The notes under the pieces: generated by a model
Databases searched by the model: none
Told to the model about the DNA's origin: nothing
Seen by the model: only the letters and a program-made list of their open reading frames with translations
Shown here: piece after piece, positions 9,779 to 18,441 of the stretch
Layout of the letters: each line of letters opens with the position of its first letter
Position numbering within the stretch: the first letter of the stretch is position 1
DNA from: JACPYM01 sp031423495
GTDB lineage: Bacteria > Acidobacteriota > Blastocatellia > RBC074
DNA: 64,000 bases
Direction of reading: 5' to 3'
Assembly: GCA_031423495.1 (NCBI GenBank)
Contig: JANPFP010000066.1
Span: 40,085-104,084 of the forward strand
Position numbers and translations under genes: made by a program

Positions 9779-11215
9779 CTAGGCCGTTAATTCTGGAATC
9801 ACGCGGCCTTCAACGACGGTCGGCACTTCGTTGCGTCCGTTGTGTTTATAAGCCGTCTTGAATTGGTTCAAGCCCATCAAATGCAAGATGGTCGCGTGAA
9901 TGTCGTGTACGTGTGCGCGTTTCTCAATCGCCTTGAACCCAATCTCATCCGTAGCGCCGATGATCTGCCCGCCCTTGATGCCTGCGCCCGCCATCCACAT
10001 CGAGAAACCCCACGGATTGTGATCGCGTCCGTCGCCTTTTTCGTTAAACGGCGTGCGTCCGAACTCGCCGCCCCAAATGACCAGCGTCGAATCAAGCAAG
10101 CCGCGTCCTTTCAAATCGGCCAACAAGCCCGCAATCGGCAGGTCGCTCGCGCCGCACCATTTTGAATGATTGGCTTCGATGTTCGCGTGCGCATCCCAGC
10201 CGCTGCCCGAACCGGAATAAAGTTGAATGAAGCGTACATCGCGTTCGACCAGACGGCGCGCGAGCAAACACATCGTACCGAACTTGTCGGTCTTCGCTTC
10301 GCCGATGCCGTAAAGTTTTTTGGTGATCTCAGTTTCTTTCGACAGGTCTACGGCTTCAGGCGCAGCGGATTGCATGCGATAGGCGAGTTCATACGAATTC
10401 AACCGAGCGAGCAATTCGGTGTCGTCGGGTTTGTCGGCGGAATAACGTTCGTTGAGTTGTTTGAGAAAATCGAGTTTGCCGCGTTGTTGCGCGTCGCTCA
10501 CCGCATCAGGCGGCTTGACGTAATAGACCGGATTCGTACCCGCGCGAAATTGCGTGCCTTGATAAACCGCCGGTAAAAATCCGGCGCTCCAGTTTTTGGT
10601 GCCGCCTAGCACTTCGCCGCCATCTGCCATCACGACGTAAGTCGGCAGGTTCTGATTCGCCGTGCCCAACCCATAAGTCGCCCACGCGCCTAACGAAGGC
10701 CGCCCCGCCAGAATCGAACCCGTATTCATTTGGCAAACGGAGCCTACGTGATTGAGGCCGTCCATCCAGCACGAACGAATGACGGCGAGGTCGTCTGCGT
10801 GCTGGGCAATGTTCGGCAACCAATCGCTCACGGGAATACCGCTTTGCCCGTAATTTTTGAATACGCGCTGACTCGGCATGATCGTATTCGACGCCGTCCC
10901 CATCGCCGTGATCGGACGCCCAAACGACAACGGCATCGGCTGCCCCGCGAGTTTCAATAGTTCAGGTTTGGGGTCGAACGTGTCTATATGCGAAGGCCCG
11001 CCTTCCAAAAACAACCAGATGACCGATTTGGCGCGCGGCGTGTGATGCGGCTTTTTCGCGGCGAGCGGATCAAGCCGGTTGCCCTCAGCAGCGAATCCGT
11101 CTGTGCCGAGGATAGAAGACAACGCGAGCGCAGAAAGTCCGGCGCTGGTTTGTTGCAAGAAGTGGCGACGGTGCAGAAAGTGATGTTGAGCAGAATCAAG
11201 TAAATCAGCTTTCAT
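9779..11215 (-). CDS. DUF1501 secreted protein
   Basis: A 478-residue protein if it starts at the ATG at 11215; an upstream extension to 11281 overlaps a palindrome and is less likely. The N-terminus has RRHFLQQTSAGLSALALSS, a twin-arginine-like export signal. The body shows DUF1501 features: KSVIWLFLEGGPSHIDTFDP, LVIWGGEFGRTP and GRDHNPWGFSMWMAGAGIKGG, plus HVHDIHATILHLMGL near the end, a pattern reminiscent of the alkaline phosphatase/sulfatase superfamily. It lies directly downstream of a DUF1549/DUF1553 gene, the usual partner in Planctomycetes and Acidobacteria. The biochemical role of the pair is not established; an exported or periplasmic location is inferred. Confidence 0.85.
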   Translation of the reverse strand: MKADLLDSAQHHFLHRRHFLQQTSAGLSALALSSILGTDGFAAEGNRLDPLAAKKPHHTPRAKSVIWLFLEGGPSHIDTFDPKPELLKLAGQPMPLSFGRPITAMGTASNTIMPSQRVFKNYGQSGIPVSDWLPNIAQHADDLAVIRSCWMDGLNHVGSVCQMNTGSILAGRPSLGAWATYGLGTANQNLPTYVVMADGGEVLGGTKNWSAGFLPAVYQGTQFRAGTNPVYYVKPPDAVSDAQQRGKLDFLKQLNERYSADKPDDTELLARLNSYELAYRMQSAAPEAVDLSKETEITKKLYGIGEAKTDKFGTMCLLARRLVERDVRFIQLYSGSGSGWDAHANIEANHSKWCGASDLPIAGLLADLKGRGLLDSTLVIWGGEFGRTPFNEKGDGRDHNPWGFSMWMAGAGIKGGQIIGATDEIGFKAIEKRAHVHDIHATILHLMGLNQFKTAYKHNGRNEVPTVVEGRVIPELTA

Positions 11216-11242
11216 ACTATTTCTCGTTTGGGTATCAACTGC

Positions 11243-11349
11243 CGTGTCAGTAGCCCGCGCGTAAGCAAGGGCTGCCTTCAAAATGTGTGCCTTGCAGCAA
11301 CGGGCGCAAACTAGAGGCAGCCCTTGCTTACGCGCGGGCTACTGACACG
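11243..11349. repeat. Long inverted repeat, 35-bp perfect arms
   Basis: The arms 11243-11277 and 11315-11349 are perfect reverse complements (35 of 35) around a 37-bp loop; the arm begins CGTGTCAGTAGCCCGCGCGT. It lies between the DUF1549/DUF1553 gene (start 13555, stop 11357) and the DUF1501 gene (start 11215). There is no run of T after either arm, so it does not look like an ordinary intrinsic terminator. It is one of several unrelated palindromes in this window. Confidence 0.85.
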
Positions 11350-11356
11350 CGGCCAA

Positions 11357-13555
11357 TCAATTCACGTAAACAAACTCGTTTGCATTCAACAGCGCGTGGC
11401 AAAAATCGGTCAACGCCGCCGGACGTGCGCCTAGCAAGGTCGTTTGCTTTTGAATGAACTCACGCGCGGCTTGCCGTTCGTCAGTTGCAGGCATGCGCGC
11501 CAACGCCAAGCGATAAGCCAGCGTAACTTGCGCATCCAAATCTTCGCCCGCCGTGCGTTGCACTCGTTCGGCAAAGGCTTGCGCAGCCGCCAAGATCGTT
11601 TTGTCGTTCAACAGATTCAACGCTTGTGGCGCAGTCGTCGTGACCGAACGCCTGCCGCAGCTTTCGTGCGTATCGGGCATATCGAACGCCTGAAACAGCG
11701 GATAGCGTGAGTTGCGCCGCACGAAGGCGTAAATGCTGCGGCGATTTTTGTTGGCTTCGGTTTCTTTGCGGTTCCAGCCGCCACGCACTTCCATCTCTTT
11801 GGGAATTTCAGGGAAGATCGAGGGGCCATACATCTGTTCATTCAACGTGCCGCTCACGCGCAACACCGCATCGCGGATTTCTTCGCCGCTCAAGCGCGCG
11901 CGGCGAAAGCGCCATAGCAAATTGTTGTCAGGATCAACCTGCGCGGCCTGTTCGTTAAACGTTGCGGCCTGTTGATAAGCATTCGACAGCATCATCAGTC
12001 GGTGCATTCGCTTGAGGCTCCAGCCCTGTTCGACAAAAGTTGCCGCCAGCCAATCCAATAACTCAGAGTGCGTTTCGGTTTCGCGCATCTTTCCAAAATC
12101 GTTGGGCGAACCCACGATGCCGCGTCCGAAATGGTGATGCCAGAGGCGATTGACCATCACGCGCGCGACCAAAGGATTTTTCGGATCAGTCAGCCAGTTC
12201 GCCAACGCAGTGCGGCGTCCGGTCGAGACGACTTTGCCGCACGGTTCAACCTGCGCGTCACGCGGTTCGATGATCGTCAGATAACCGGGCTGAACTTCTG
12301 CGCCGTAATTGTCATAGCCGCCGCCATTGAGCAAAAAGTGTTTCGGCGCTTCGAGGCCTACGTCAGTGATGCCCGAACCCAGCGGCAGCGGCGCGGGTTT
12401 GCTCGCATCAAATTTTGCCAACTCAGTCCGCAAGGCTTCCCACTGTTTTTTCTGTTCGCCTTTCAGCTTTTGCGCAACGCCGTTGCCGTCTTCGTCTACG
12501 CCGTAATTCAACTGCCATTGCGCCTTGTGATACATCAGCCATTGCATCGTGTCGCGCTTTGCTGCTGGCGTATTCACCGCCAATTGAATCTCTGCCGGAT
12601 ACTTGTCGAAGTTGTCGTCATAGATCGCTTTGCGCGCGACGGCTTCGAGTTTATCGAGTTGTTCTTGCAAGTCTTTGGTTTGGGCTTCCCACGCGGCGCG
12701 CTTGCGGGCGTAATCATCCTGCTCTGCTTTCGACACCAATACGTAATCATCTTTTGCGCGCGTCGCAGCAAAGAAAGCCTGCAAGCGGTAATAGTCTTTC
12801 TGCAACACCGGATCGTATTTGTGATCGTGGCAGCGCGCGCAGGCATAAGTCGTACCGAGCAAGGCCGCGCCGACCGTATCAGTGATGTCGTTCAAAATTT
12901 CCTGCCGCCGCTGCATCAAATTGCGCGCATTGTATTCATCGGGGTAATGCCGATTGAAACCCGTGGCGACCAATGCTTCAGGGTCATCCGGCCACAACTC
13001 ATCGCCCGCGATTTGTTCTTTGATGAAGCGGTCGTAAGGCTTATCGGCATTGAACGCGCGAATCACATAATCACGATAACGCCACACGTGAGGCCGCGTG
13101 TCGTCGGCTTTGAATCCGTCGCTCTCGGCGTAACGCGCTACGTCAAGCCAATGCCGCGCCCACTTCTCGCCGTAACGCGGACTCGCCAGCAAGCGATCAA
13201 CGACACGCTCAAACGCTTTCGGCGAACGGTCGTTGACGAAAGCGTCAACCTCTTCCGGCGTAGGCGGCAAGCCCGTCAAATCAAACGTAGCCCGTCGCAA
13301 CAGCGTCACCTTGTCCGCCGCTGCGGCAGGCTTGAGCGCACTGGCTTCGAGTTTTTGCAGGATGAAAGCGTCTACCGGCGACTTGATCCACGTGCGCTTC
13401 TTAACCGCAGGCACGGCGGGTTTGGTGACAGGCTTATAAGCCCAATGGCTCAGATGCTCTTTGGTGAAAGCCGCATGATCGGCGAGTGTCAATACACCAC
13501 AACCCAACGCAACCAACGCGGCGAGCAAGGCTTTGAAGCGAAAAGAGACGCGCAT
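11357..13555 (-). CDS. DUF1549/DUF1553 protein lacking the N-terminal cytochrome domain
   Basis: A 732-residue protein with an N-terminal hydrophobic segment (residues about 8-26). DUF1549 follows: LLRRATFDLTGLPPTPEEVD, LLASPRYGEKWARHWLDVAR and a CARCHDHKYDP motif of CxxCH type. The C-terminal third is DUF1553: NPLVARVMVNRLWHHHFGRG, NDFGKM, LMMLSNAYQQ and APQALNLLND. Unlike the two other members in this window (20666-23833 and 26585-29428), it has no N-terminal Planctomycete-type cytochrome c domain, so only the CxxCH inside DUF1549 could bind haem. It is upstream of, and on the same strand as, DUF1501. Its function is unknown. Confidence 0.85.
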   Translation of the reverse strand: MRVSFRFKALLAALVALGCGVLTLADHAAFTKEHLSHWAYKPVTKPAVPAVKKRTWIKSPVDAFILQKLEASALKPAAAADKVTLLRRATFDLTGLPPTPEEVDAFVNDRSPKAFERVVDRLLASPRYGEKWARHWLDVARYAESDGFKADDTRPHVWRYRDYVIRAFNADKPYDRFIKEQIAGDELWPDDPEALVATGFNRHYPDEYNARNLMQRRQEILNDITDTVGAALLGTTYACARCHDHKYDPVLQKDYYRLQAFFAATRAKDDYVLVSKAEQDDYARKRAAWEAQTKDLQEQLDKLEAVARKAIYDDNFDKYPAEIQLAVNTPAAKRDTMQWLMYHKAQWQLNYGVDEDGNGVAQKLKGEQKKQWEALRTELAKFDASKPAPLPLGSGITDVGLEAPKHFLLNGGGYDNYGAEVQPGYLTIIEPRDAQVEPCGKVVSTGRRTALANWLTDPKNPLVARVMVNRLWHHHFGRGIVGSPNDFGKMRETETHSELLDWLAATFVEQGWSLKRMHRLMMLSNAYQQAATFNEQAAQVDPDNNLLWRFRRARLSGEEIRDAVLRVSGTLNEQMYGPSIFPEIPKEMEVRGGWNRKETEANKNRRSIYAFVRRNSRYPLFQAFDMPDTHESCGRRSVTTTAPQALNLLNDKTILAAAQAFAERVQRTAGEDLDAQVTLAYRLALARMPATDERQAAREFIQKQTTLLGARPAALTDFCHALLNANEFVYVN

Positions 13556-13712
13556 AATTTTTTCTCCGGTGACAAAGGCAGGAATCCGTTTAACGACGCG
13601 GCGGATTTTAGGCGGAGCTTGGCAGAAACGCTAGCGAAAGTGGCGATAATTATCGCGGTTAGCGGTGGGACTGATGACAGCTTCTCTTTCTATATGAGTT
13701 AGGCGAGATGAG

Positions 13713-15053
13713 TTAGGTTGATCTTCCATCGCCGTCATAAAAGCCCGCGCGGCGATAAGATTCGTCGAGCATCTCTACGACGTGTTTGACTTCGCACGAG
13801 GCGTCGAACATCCGCACGCCCGCGCCGAGTTGCATGTGGCAGCCGGGGTTGGCCGTGACCAGCGTGTCTGCGCCGGTGGCTTTCACTTTATGAATCTTGT
13901 CTGAGAGCAGCGCCTCTGACATTTCGGGTTCGCTGAGGTTGTAAATGCCCGCGCCGCCGCAGCAATCCTGAAAGCCCGCGAGTTGTTTGTATTCAAGTCC
14001 CGGAATCGTTTGCAGCACTTTTTGCGGCGCGGTTTGTACGCGCTGGGCGTGATAGAGGTGGCACGGCGCGTCGTATGTCACGGTTTGATTGAGTTCCGCA
14101 CCGGCCTTGATTTCGCCGTCTGCTAAAAACTCCGTCACGTCTTTGACGCGCGCGGCAAAGGCTTTTGCGCGTTCGGCATAGGCTTCATCGTGCTTGAGCA
14201 ATTCGCCGTATTCTTTTAACAGCGCGCCGCAACCCGCTGCGTTGATGATGATCGTGGCGTTGGCGGCTTCATGCTCGAAGGCTTCAATGTTGCGCCGCGC
14301 GAGTTGGCGTGCAGTGTCGAGTTCGCCCGAATGCGCGTGCAATGCGCCGCAACAGGCTTGCGCGCCCACGTGTTGATTGCGCGCCCCGTTCACCGCCAGC
14401 ACGCGCGTCGTCGCGTCGTTGACGTGCTTGAATAAACCTTCCATCACACAACCGGTGAACACTGAAACGGCCCGCGGTTTCGTCGTCTGGCATTGCGCCG
14501 CATCGCGCCGCGTCGCTTTACCGGTCGGGCGCGTCGTATCCAACAACGAAAACGCAAAATCCATTTGCGCTGATTGCCGTTTCAAAAAGCCCGAACGCAA
14601 AGCCCACTTCGTCAGTGGAAAGCTGCGCACGAGGCGCAACAATAAAAAGTTCAACCGCAAGCGCCACGGATAAGGAAACATATGCCGCAACGCCAGCTTC
14701 AACATGCTTTTCTGAAACAAGCCGCCCCGCTTGGTTGGATTGGCAGTTTTTTGTTTGAGCAAATCTTCGCGCGCGGCCTCGAGCAGGAAGCCGTAATTCA
14801 CGCCCGCCGGACAAGCCGTTTCGCACGCGCGGCAACCCAGACATAAATCAATGTGTTTTTGATAAGCGGGCGAACTGGCTTCGAGACGGCCTTCGGCGAC
14901 GGCTCGCATCAGGTAAATGCGTCCGCGCGGACTGTCGTTTTCGTTGCCCAGTTGCTGATAGGTCGGACACGCAGGCAAGCACAGGCCGCAATGTATGCAG
15001 CCCAATAGCTTGTCGGTTTCGTTCTGTAATGCGGTGGTTAGTCCAGTACTCAT
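13713..15053 (-). CDS. glcF: Glycolate oxidase iron-sulfur subunit GlcF-like
   Basis: A 446-residue protein starting at the ATG at 15053. Two ferredoxin-type 4Fe-4S motifs are visible: CIHCGLCLPACP (Cys 19, 22, 25, 29) and CLGCRACETACP (Cys 71, 74, 77, 81). The C-terminal half has two CCG-type cysteine-rich domains (VFTGCVMEG, CCGALHAHSG, DAPCHLYHAQRV, CCGGAGIYNL). In the glycolate oxidase complex this subunit carries electrons from the FAD subunits to the membrane. It follows a GlcE-like gene on the same strand. An in-frame extension to 15131 would add hydrophobic residues encoded by a heptamer repeat; I prefer 15053, although that start has no clear ribosome binding site because the repeat occupies the leader. 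Confidence 0.85.
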   Translation of the reverse strand: MSTGLTTALQNETDKLLGCIHCGLCLPACPTYQQLGNENDSPRGRIYLMRAVAEGRLEASSPAYQKHIDLCLGCRACETACPAGVNYGFLLEAAREDLLKQKTANPTKRGGLFQKSMLKLALRHMFPYPWRLRLNFLLLRLVRSFPLTKWALRSGFLKRQSAQMDFAFSLLDTTRPTGKATRRDAAQCQTTKPRAVSVFTGCVMEGLFKHVNDATTRVLAVNGARNQHVGAQACCGALHAHSGELDTARQLARRNIEAFEHEAANATIIINAAGCGALLKEYGELLKHDEAYAERAKAFAARVKDVTEFLADGEIKAGAELNQTVTYDAPCHLYHAQRVQTAPQKVLQTIPGLEYKQLAGFQDCCGGAGIYNLSEPEMSEALLSDKIHKVKATGADTLVTANPGCHMQLGAGVRMFDASCEVKHVVEMLDESYRRAGFYDGDGRST

Positions 15054-15055
15054 TG

Positions 15056-15177
15056 AAATCAAAAGGCAAAAGGCAAAAGGCAAAAGGCAAAAGTGAAGAA
15101 CCGCACGCAAGGTAAAAATAAAAGAGAGCAAGTGCCGCCCTTTTGATTTTTGCCTTTTGCCTTTTGCCTTTTGATTT
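15056..15177. repeat. Heptanucleotide (GGCAAAA)n inverted repeat
   Basis: Tandem GGCAAAA heptamers at 15056-15085 are inverted as TTTTGCC heptamers at 15148-15177, each arm ending in AAATC/GATTT. The same structure occurs at 30852-31012. It fills the gap between the GlcE-like and GlcF-like genes and replaces the normal leader of glcF. Read through, the TTTTGCC arm encodes a hydrophobic LLPFAFC peptide repeat. Confidence 0.85.
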
Positions 15178-15200
15178 TTTCCATCGTCAAGAGTGAGAGC

Positions 15201-16586
15201 TTATAGCCCCGCCACAAATCGCCCGAAATTCAGCCGATTGTGCGGGTCGTATTGTTTTTTCAAGCCTTGCATCAACGTCGTCGTAGCGCCCGCGTCGCCC
15301 CATACGTCGAGTTGATTTTTGAGTTCGTCGGGTGCGCGCAAGATGACCATGTGTCCGCCGTTTTGTTTGGCGAATTCGCGCAACTCAAGCAACAGCTTGA
15401 ACTGATGTTTGCTGCGTAACTCGCTTAACAAATCGGCGCTGCCGTGAATGCGCAGCACGCCGTTGGCCGCGTGCGCGCGCAACATCGCCGTCGGCATCAG
15501 GCGTTGCGCGGTTTCAATCAGCTTCCCCAAATCAGTCGGCAACGCGACGGCGCGCAAACTGAAACAGCGTTCGTCGCTGGTTTCGCTGGTGTAATAGTCG
15601 TGCCAAAACGTACTTGCGTCCGTGCTGCTCAACACCGTATTCGCCATGCCATTGCCCAACCGCGCGGCTTCGCCGGTTTGCCACGCGACGGTTTCCTGCT
15701 CTTCGTTGACATAACGCAACACGAGCGCGAAACGGTTTTCATCAATCGGTAAGCCGGATTGTGGCGAAAGCAATTCGGTCGCGGTGGGTTGCAAGTCTGA
15801 CTCGGTGAGCCGCGCCATCAAGGCGCACAGCGTCGCCGCATCGTTCGCGTAAAAGACTTGCGTCGCATCGGCTTGCGGCAAGGCGCGCATCTTGAAAAAT
15901 AACTCAGCCAGAATGACCAGCGTGCCGAAACTGCCTGTATAAAGTTTGCAGAGTTCGTAACCGGCTACGTTTTTGACGACCTTGCCGCCCGCGCTGGTGA
16001 TTGTTCCATCGGCGTGTACGACGCGGCATCCGACCAGCCAGTCGCGGGGCGTGCCGTAACCCGCGCGCAAAGGCCCATAACTCGCAGTCGCCACCGTCGC
16101 GCCAATCGTCGAGCGTTCGTCACCAAACGGGTCGAGCGGCAAAAACTGATTGTGTTCTGCCGCGCGCAAATTGAAATCGCGCAAGCTGACACCGGCTTCA
16201 ACGGAACACGTCAAATCGGCGGGTTCGTATTCAAGCACGCACGCCATCTTCGCCGTCGAAACGATCAGATGAAATTGCACGATGGCGTTGCCCATTTCGA
16301 GCCAAGTACCCGCTCCCGCCGGAGCTACGCGCCAATTGGATTCGTGCGCGAGTTTCATCATCGCGCTCAGTTCTTCGATATTGTGCGGATAGGCGATAAC
16401 GCGAGTTTCTGCTTCGCCGAGGCGAAAGGCGTTGCCGTGAGTTTGCGTGACGCGGTCTGCGCCGAAGGCCTCGGCTAATCGTTGCGCAACTGCCGCTGGC
16501 GTGACCGAAGGCACAGCCGTCAGGCTCGAACTTTCCATAAGATTCAGTGTTTGGAGTAATGCAGAATAGTTGATGAGTGATGTCAT
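15201..16586 (-). CDS. glcE: FAD-binding oxidoreductase, GlcE-like glycolate oxidase subunit
   Basis: About 461 residues from the ATG at 16586; a start at 16538 (MESSSL) is also possible, and neither has a clear ribosome binding site. FAD-binding type 4 features are RVAPAGAGTWLEMG, LEYEPADLTCSVEAGVSL, FLPLDPFGDERSTIGATVAT and GGKVVKNVAGYELCKLYTGS; the last is the diagnostic GlcE-type segment. The C-terminus RLNFGRF is also typical of the family. With GlcF just downstream it would oxidise glycolate or a related 2-hydroxy acid. No GlcD-type subunit is seen in the window, so it must be elsewhere or absent. Confidence 0.8.
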   Translation of the reverse strand: MTSLINYSALLQTLNLMESSSLTAVPSVTPAAVAQRLAEAFGADRVTQTHGNAFRLGEAETRVIAYPHNIEELSAMMKLAHESNWRVAPAGAGTWLEMGNAIVQFHLIVSTAKMACVLEYEPADLTCSVEAGVSLRDFNLRAAEHNQFLPLDPFGDERSTIGATVATASYGPLRAGYGTPRDWLVGCRVVHADGTITSAGGKVVKNVAGYELCKLYTGSFGTLVILAELFFKMRALPQADATQVFYANDAATLCALMARLTESDLQPTATELLSPQSGLPIDENRFALVLRYVNEEQETVAWQTGEAARLGNGMANTVLSSTDASTFWHDYYTSETSDERCFSLRAVALPTDLGKLIETAQRLMPTAMLRAHAANGVLRIHGSADLLSELRSKHQFKLLLELREFAKQNGGHMVILRAPDELKNQLDVWGDAGATTTLMQGLKKQYDPHNRLNFGRFVAGL

Positions 16587-16610
16587 CAACAGGCCGATTT
16601 TATAGCACGC

Positions 16611-16967
16611 TCACGCCGTTTGTGCGAGCGCGTCGCGCAACGCATCTATTGCCAGCAAGGCGCAATGTTCTTTGTTGCGCGGCAATCCGCCTAGCGCCTG
16701 CTTGAGGTCAATTGGTTTTATTTGTCGCGCGTTGGCGACCGATTGATGGATGAGCATTTCGGTCAACAACGAAGCAGCCGCAATGCATGGCGGGCAGCAT
16801 TGCGCTTCAAAACTGGCGGCGATGATTTGATCGTCTGCGAGTTTGAGATAAAGGTTCAACAGGTCACCGCACACCGGATTGGTCGCTGTGCCTTTGTGCG
16901 TAGCGTCAGGCAATGTGCCGGTGTTGCGCGGGTTGTCGAGATGGTCGAGGACAGTGGGTGAATACAT
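16611..16967 (-). CDS. IscU/NifU-like iron-sulfur cluster scaffold protein
   Basis: A 118-residue protein of IscU N-terminal-domain size. It begins MYSPTVLDHLDNPRNTGTL, matching the VxDHxxNPRNxG start of this family, with the cluster-ligand cysteines in NPVCGD (Cys33), CCPPCIAAAS (Cys57, 58, 61) and EHCALLA. The insertion of extra cysteines at 57-61 is slightly unusual. It would assemble Fe-S clusters with sulfur from the cysteine desulfurase encoded upstream at 18438-19628, but two unrelated-looking genes lie between them. The 4Fe-4S protein GlcF lies downstream on the same strand. Confidence 0.8.
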   Translation of the reverse strand: MYSPTVLDHLDNPRNTGTLPDATHKGTATNPVCGDLLNLYLKLADDQIIAASFEAQCCPPCIAAASLLTEMLIHQSVANARQIKPIDLKQALGGLPRNKEHCALLAIDALRDALAQTA

Positions 16968-17052
16968 AAATTAAGGCGGTTGAATTATCGTACACCGAAG
17001 CTCAGCACTCGATTGACGTGCTTGCCATCGAACGCGATGTCTTGCGCCTTGT

Positions 17053-17547
17053 TTATGTCTTTCGGGGAGCACGCGATATTTGTCGCAGAGGTTTCTCACT
17101 CAACGCTTCGTTAGCGCTAGCAATAAGTGATTGTGCCAATGACACAACTTGTGGTGATCGCAAAACCGTGCTGAGTACTTGGATGAACTCTTGGTCATTA
17201 TCTGCGCGATTGTCAGGCTTATTTCCTGGTTCTATTCCCCGAAATGGGTCTAATTCTCTTTGGTTTTTAAAAAACTCTGCCTCCAATGTAGCCGGATAAG
17301 CTAAACCTTTAGCTTGTTCAACTATAAAAAGTGCGCGGCGGTAATTGTCGAGTGCAGGCACTACAATATCGAAAGAAAAGATGATCTTATCTTCGCCTCT
17401 GCGAGTGAGTACTGGGCTAATTTCGGCCTGTAACACTCCGCTAGTCTGTTGGGAAAGCGCCTGCGCTTGCGCCTTGAGAATGTTTAGCGGGGATTGAATT
17501 TGAGGCCGAATTTCAGTAGGCCATAAACTACCAATGTTATCTTCCAT
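17053..17547 (-). CDS. Hypothetical protein in AT-rich insert
   Basis: A 164-residue protein I do not recognise. A good ribosome binding site (AAAGGA) precedes the ATG at 17547. There is no signal peptide or membrane segment; the N-terminal part has IQSPLNILKAQAQALSQQT, a probable amphipathic helix, and IIFSFDIVVPALDNYRRALF. It begins 12 bp after the stop of the nuclease/phosphatase-fold gene, so the two are probably co-transcribed and may work together. Base composition is visibly more AT-rich than the flanking isc-like genes, which suggests horizontal acquisition. Confidence 0.6.
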   Translation of the reverse strand: MEDNIGSLWPTEIRPQIQSPLNILKAQAQALSQQTSGVLQAEISPVLTRRGEDKIIFSFDIVVPALDNYRRALFIVEQAKGLAYPATLEAEFFKNQRELDPFRGIEPGNKPDNRADNDQEFIQVLSTVLRSPQVVSLAQSLIASANEALSEKPLRQISRAPRKT

Positions 17548-17559
17548 AACTGCGTCCTT

Positions 17560-18441
17560 TCACACATTGAGCCGGAGTATGACCGGCAAATGATCTGACA
17601 AGTGGTTCTTGTCTGGAGCGCCATCGCTTCCTAACAAATTATGAGTACCATCGAAGTCAAGCACAAGCACATCCTTCAAGTACTGAATCAATGATGGACG
17701 TAATAGGGCTTGGTCAAGCATACCCCAATGAGGATTATGCAAAACGCTTGAGCGCCAAAAATGACTTCCTGCTGGGCCGACAGTTCGATCTCCTAGCAGT
17801 CCCCACATCGGATTATAAAACCGACGGCGTAACTGGCCGCGATGTTCGCGGTCGGGAAGCTCGGCTAGCGCCCGCGTCATCAGTCCGTGGATGCCAGTAG
17901 CCAATGTCATACCAGGGTCATACGGATACATATTGAAATCACCAATGAGCAGGGTGTTGCGATGGTGCGAGCGGTCTTCGAATTCCGCGATTTCTTGACT
18001 CACTTCCATAGCGACCGATGCCTGATCTTCAACACTGTTGCCGCCCATTTTAGAAGGCAAGTGTACTCCTGCGATCAAAATTTCTGGCGGCGTCATAACG
18101 GTAGACCTGAGTCGCCAGATAGCGACCTCGCGCCCTTGGCTAGTGTAACGATGCACGAAGTCTCGTTTTGCGAGCCGCGTAATGGCACGTACTTTTGTTT
18201 TTTCGTAATCCGCTTCTCGGTAAGTTCCGAGGCCGAGTTTGTTGATGTCTTGCAGCACTGGTGATAAGTCGTCTGACGATTCAGCGAGAAGAAATACGTC
18301 TACCTGATGCGTCAACGCTAAACATGGCAAATGCTCTAACGCGTTTTGTTTTTTGGCTAGGTTCCAAAAGAGGATCGTTTTCAAGTTCACCACCTGAAGG
18401 CAAAGTTTGTTATGTCTTTTTAAAAAATAGAGGAGCGTCAC
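17560..18441 (-). CDS. Endonuclease/exonuclease/phosphatase-family protein
   Basis: Up to 293 residues. The family fold is supported by ILFWNLAKKQ near the start, HQVDVFLLAES, AGVHLPSK, LLIGDFNMYPYDPGM (the catalytic GDFN motif), HWGMLDQALL and the terminal LSDHLPVILRL (SDHxP motif). Mg-dependent hydrolysis of a phosphodiester or phosphate substrate follows from the family; the substrate is unknown. The GTG at 18441 overlaps the stop of iscS, while a GTG at 18390 (VNLKTILFWN) is an equally plausible start. The gene is AT-richer than its neighbours and forms a two-gene cassette with 17053-17547. Confidence 0.75.
   Translation of the reverse strand: MTLLYFLKRHNKLCLQVVNLKTILFWNLAKKQNALEHLPCLALTHQVDVFLLAESSDDLSPVLQDINKLGLGTYREADYEKTKVRAITRLAKRDFVHRYTSQGREVAIWRLRSTVMTPPEILIAGVHLPSKMGGNSVEDQASVAMEVSQEIAEFEDRSHHRNTLLIGDFNMYPYDPGMTLATGIHGLMTRALAELPDREHRGQLRRRFYNPMWGLLGDRTVGPAGSHFWRSSVLHNPHWGMLDQALLRPSLIQYLKDVLVLDFDGTHNLLGSDGAPDKNHLSDHLPVILRLNV

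Noticed and set aside
12068..13702. A 544-codon plus-strand frame
   Set aside because: It is antisense to the DUF1549/DUF1553 gene, which has clear family motifs and a signal segment.
15056..15177. CRISPR array
   Set aside because: The repeated unit is seven bases in direct tandem without spacers, and the array is inverted.
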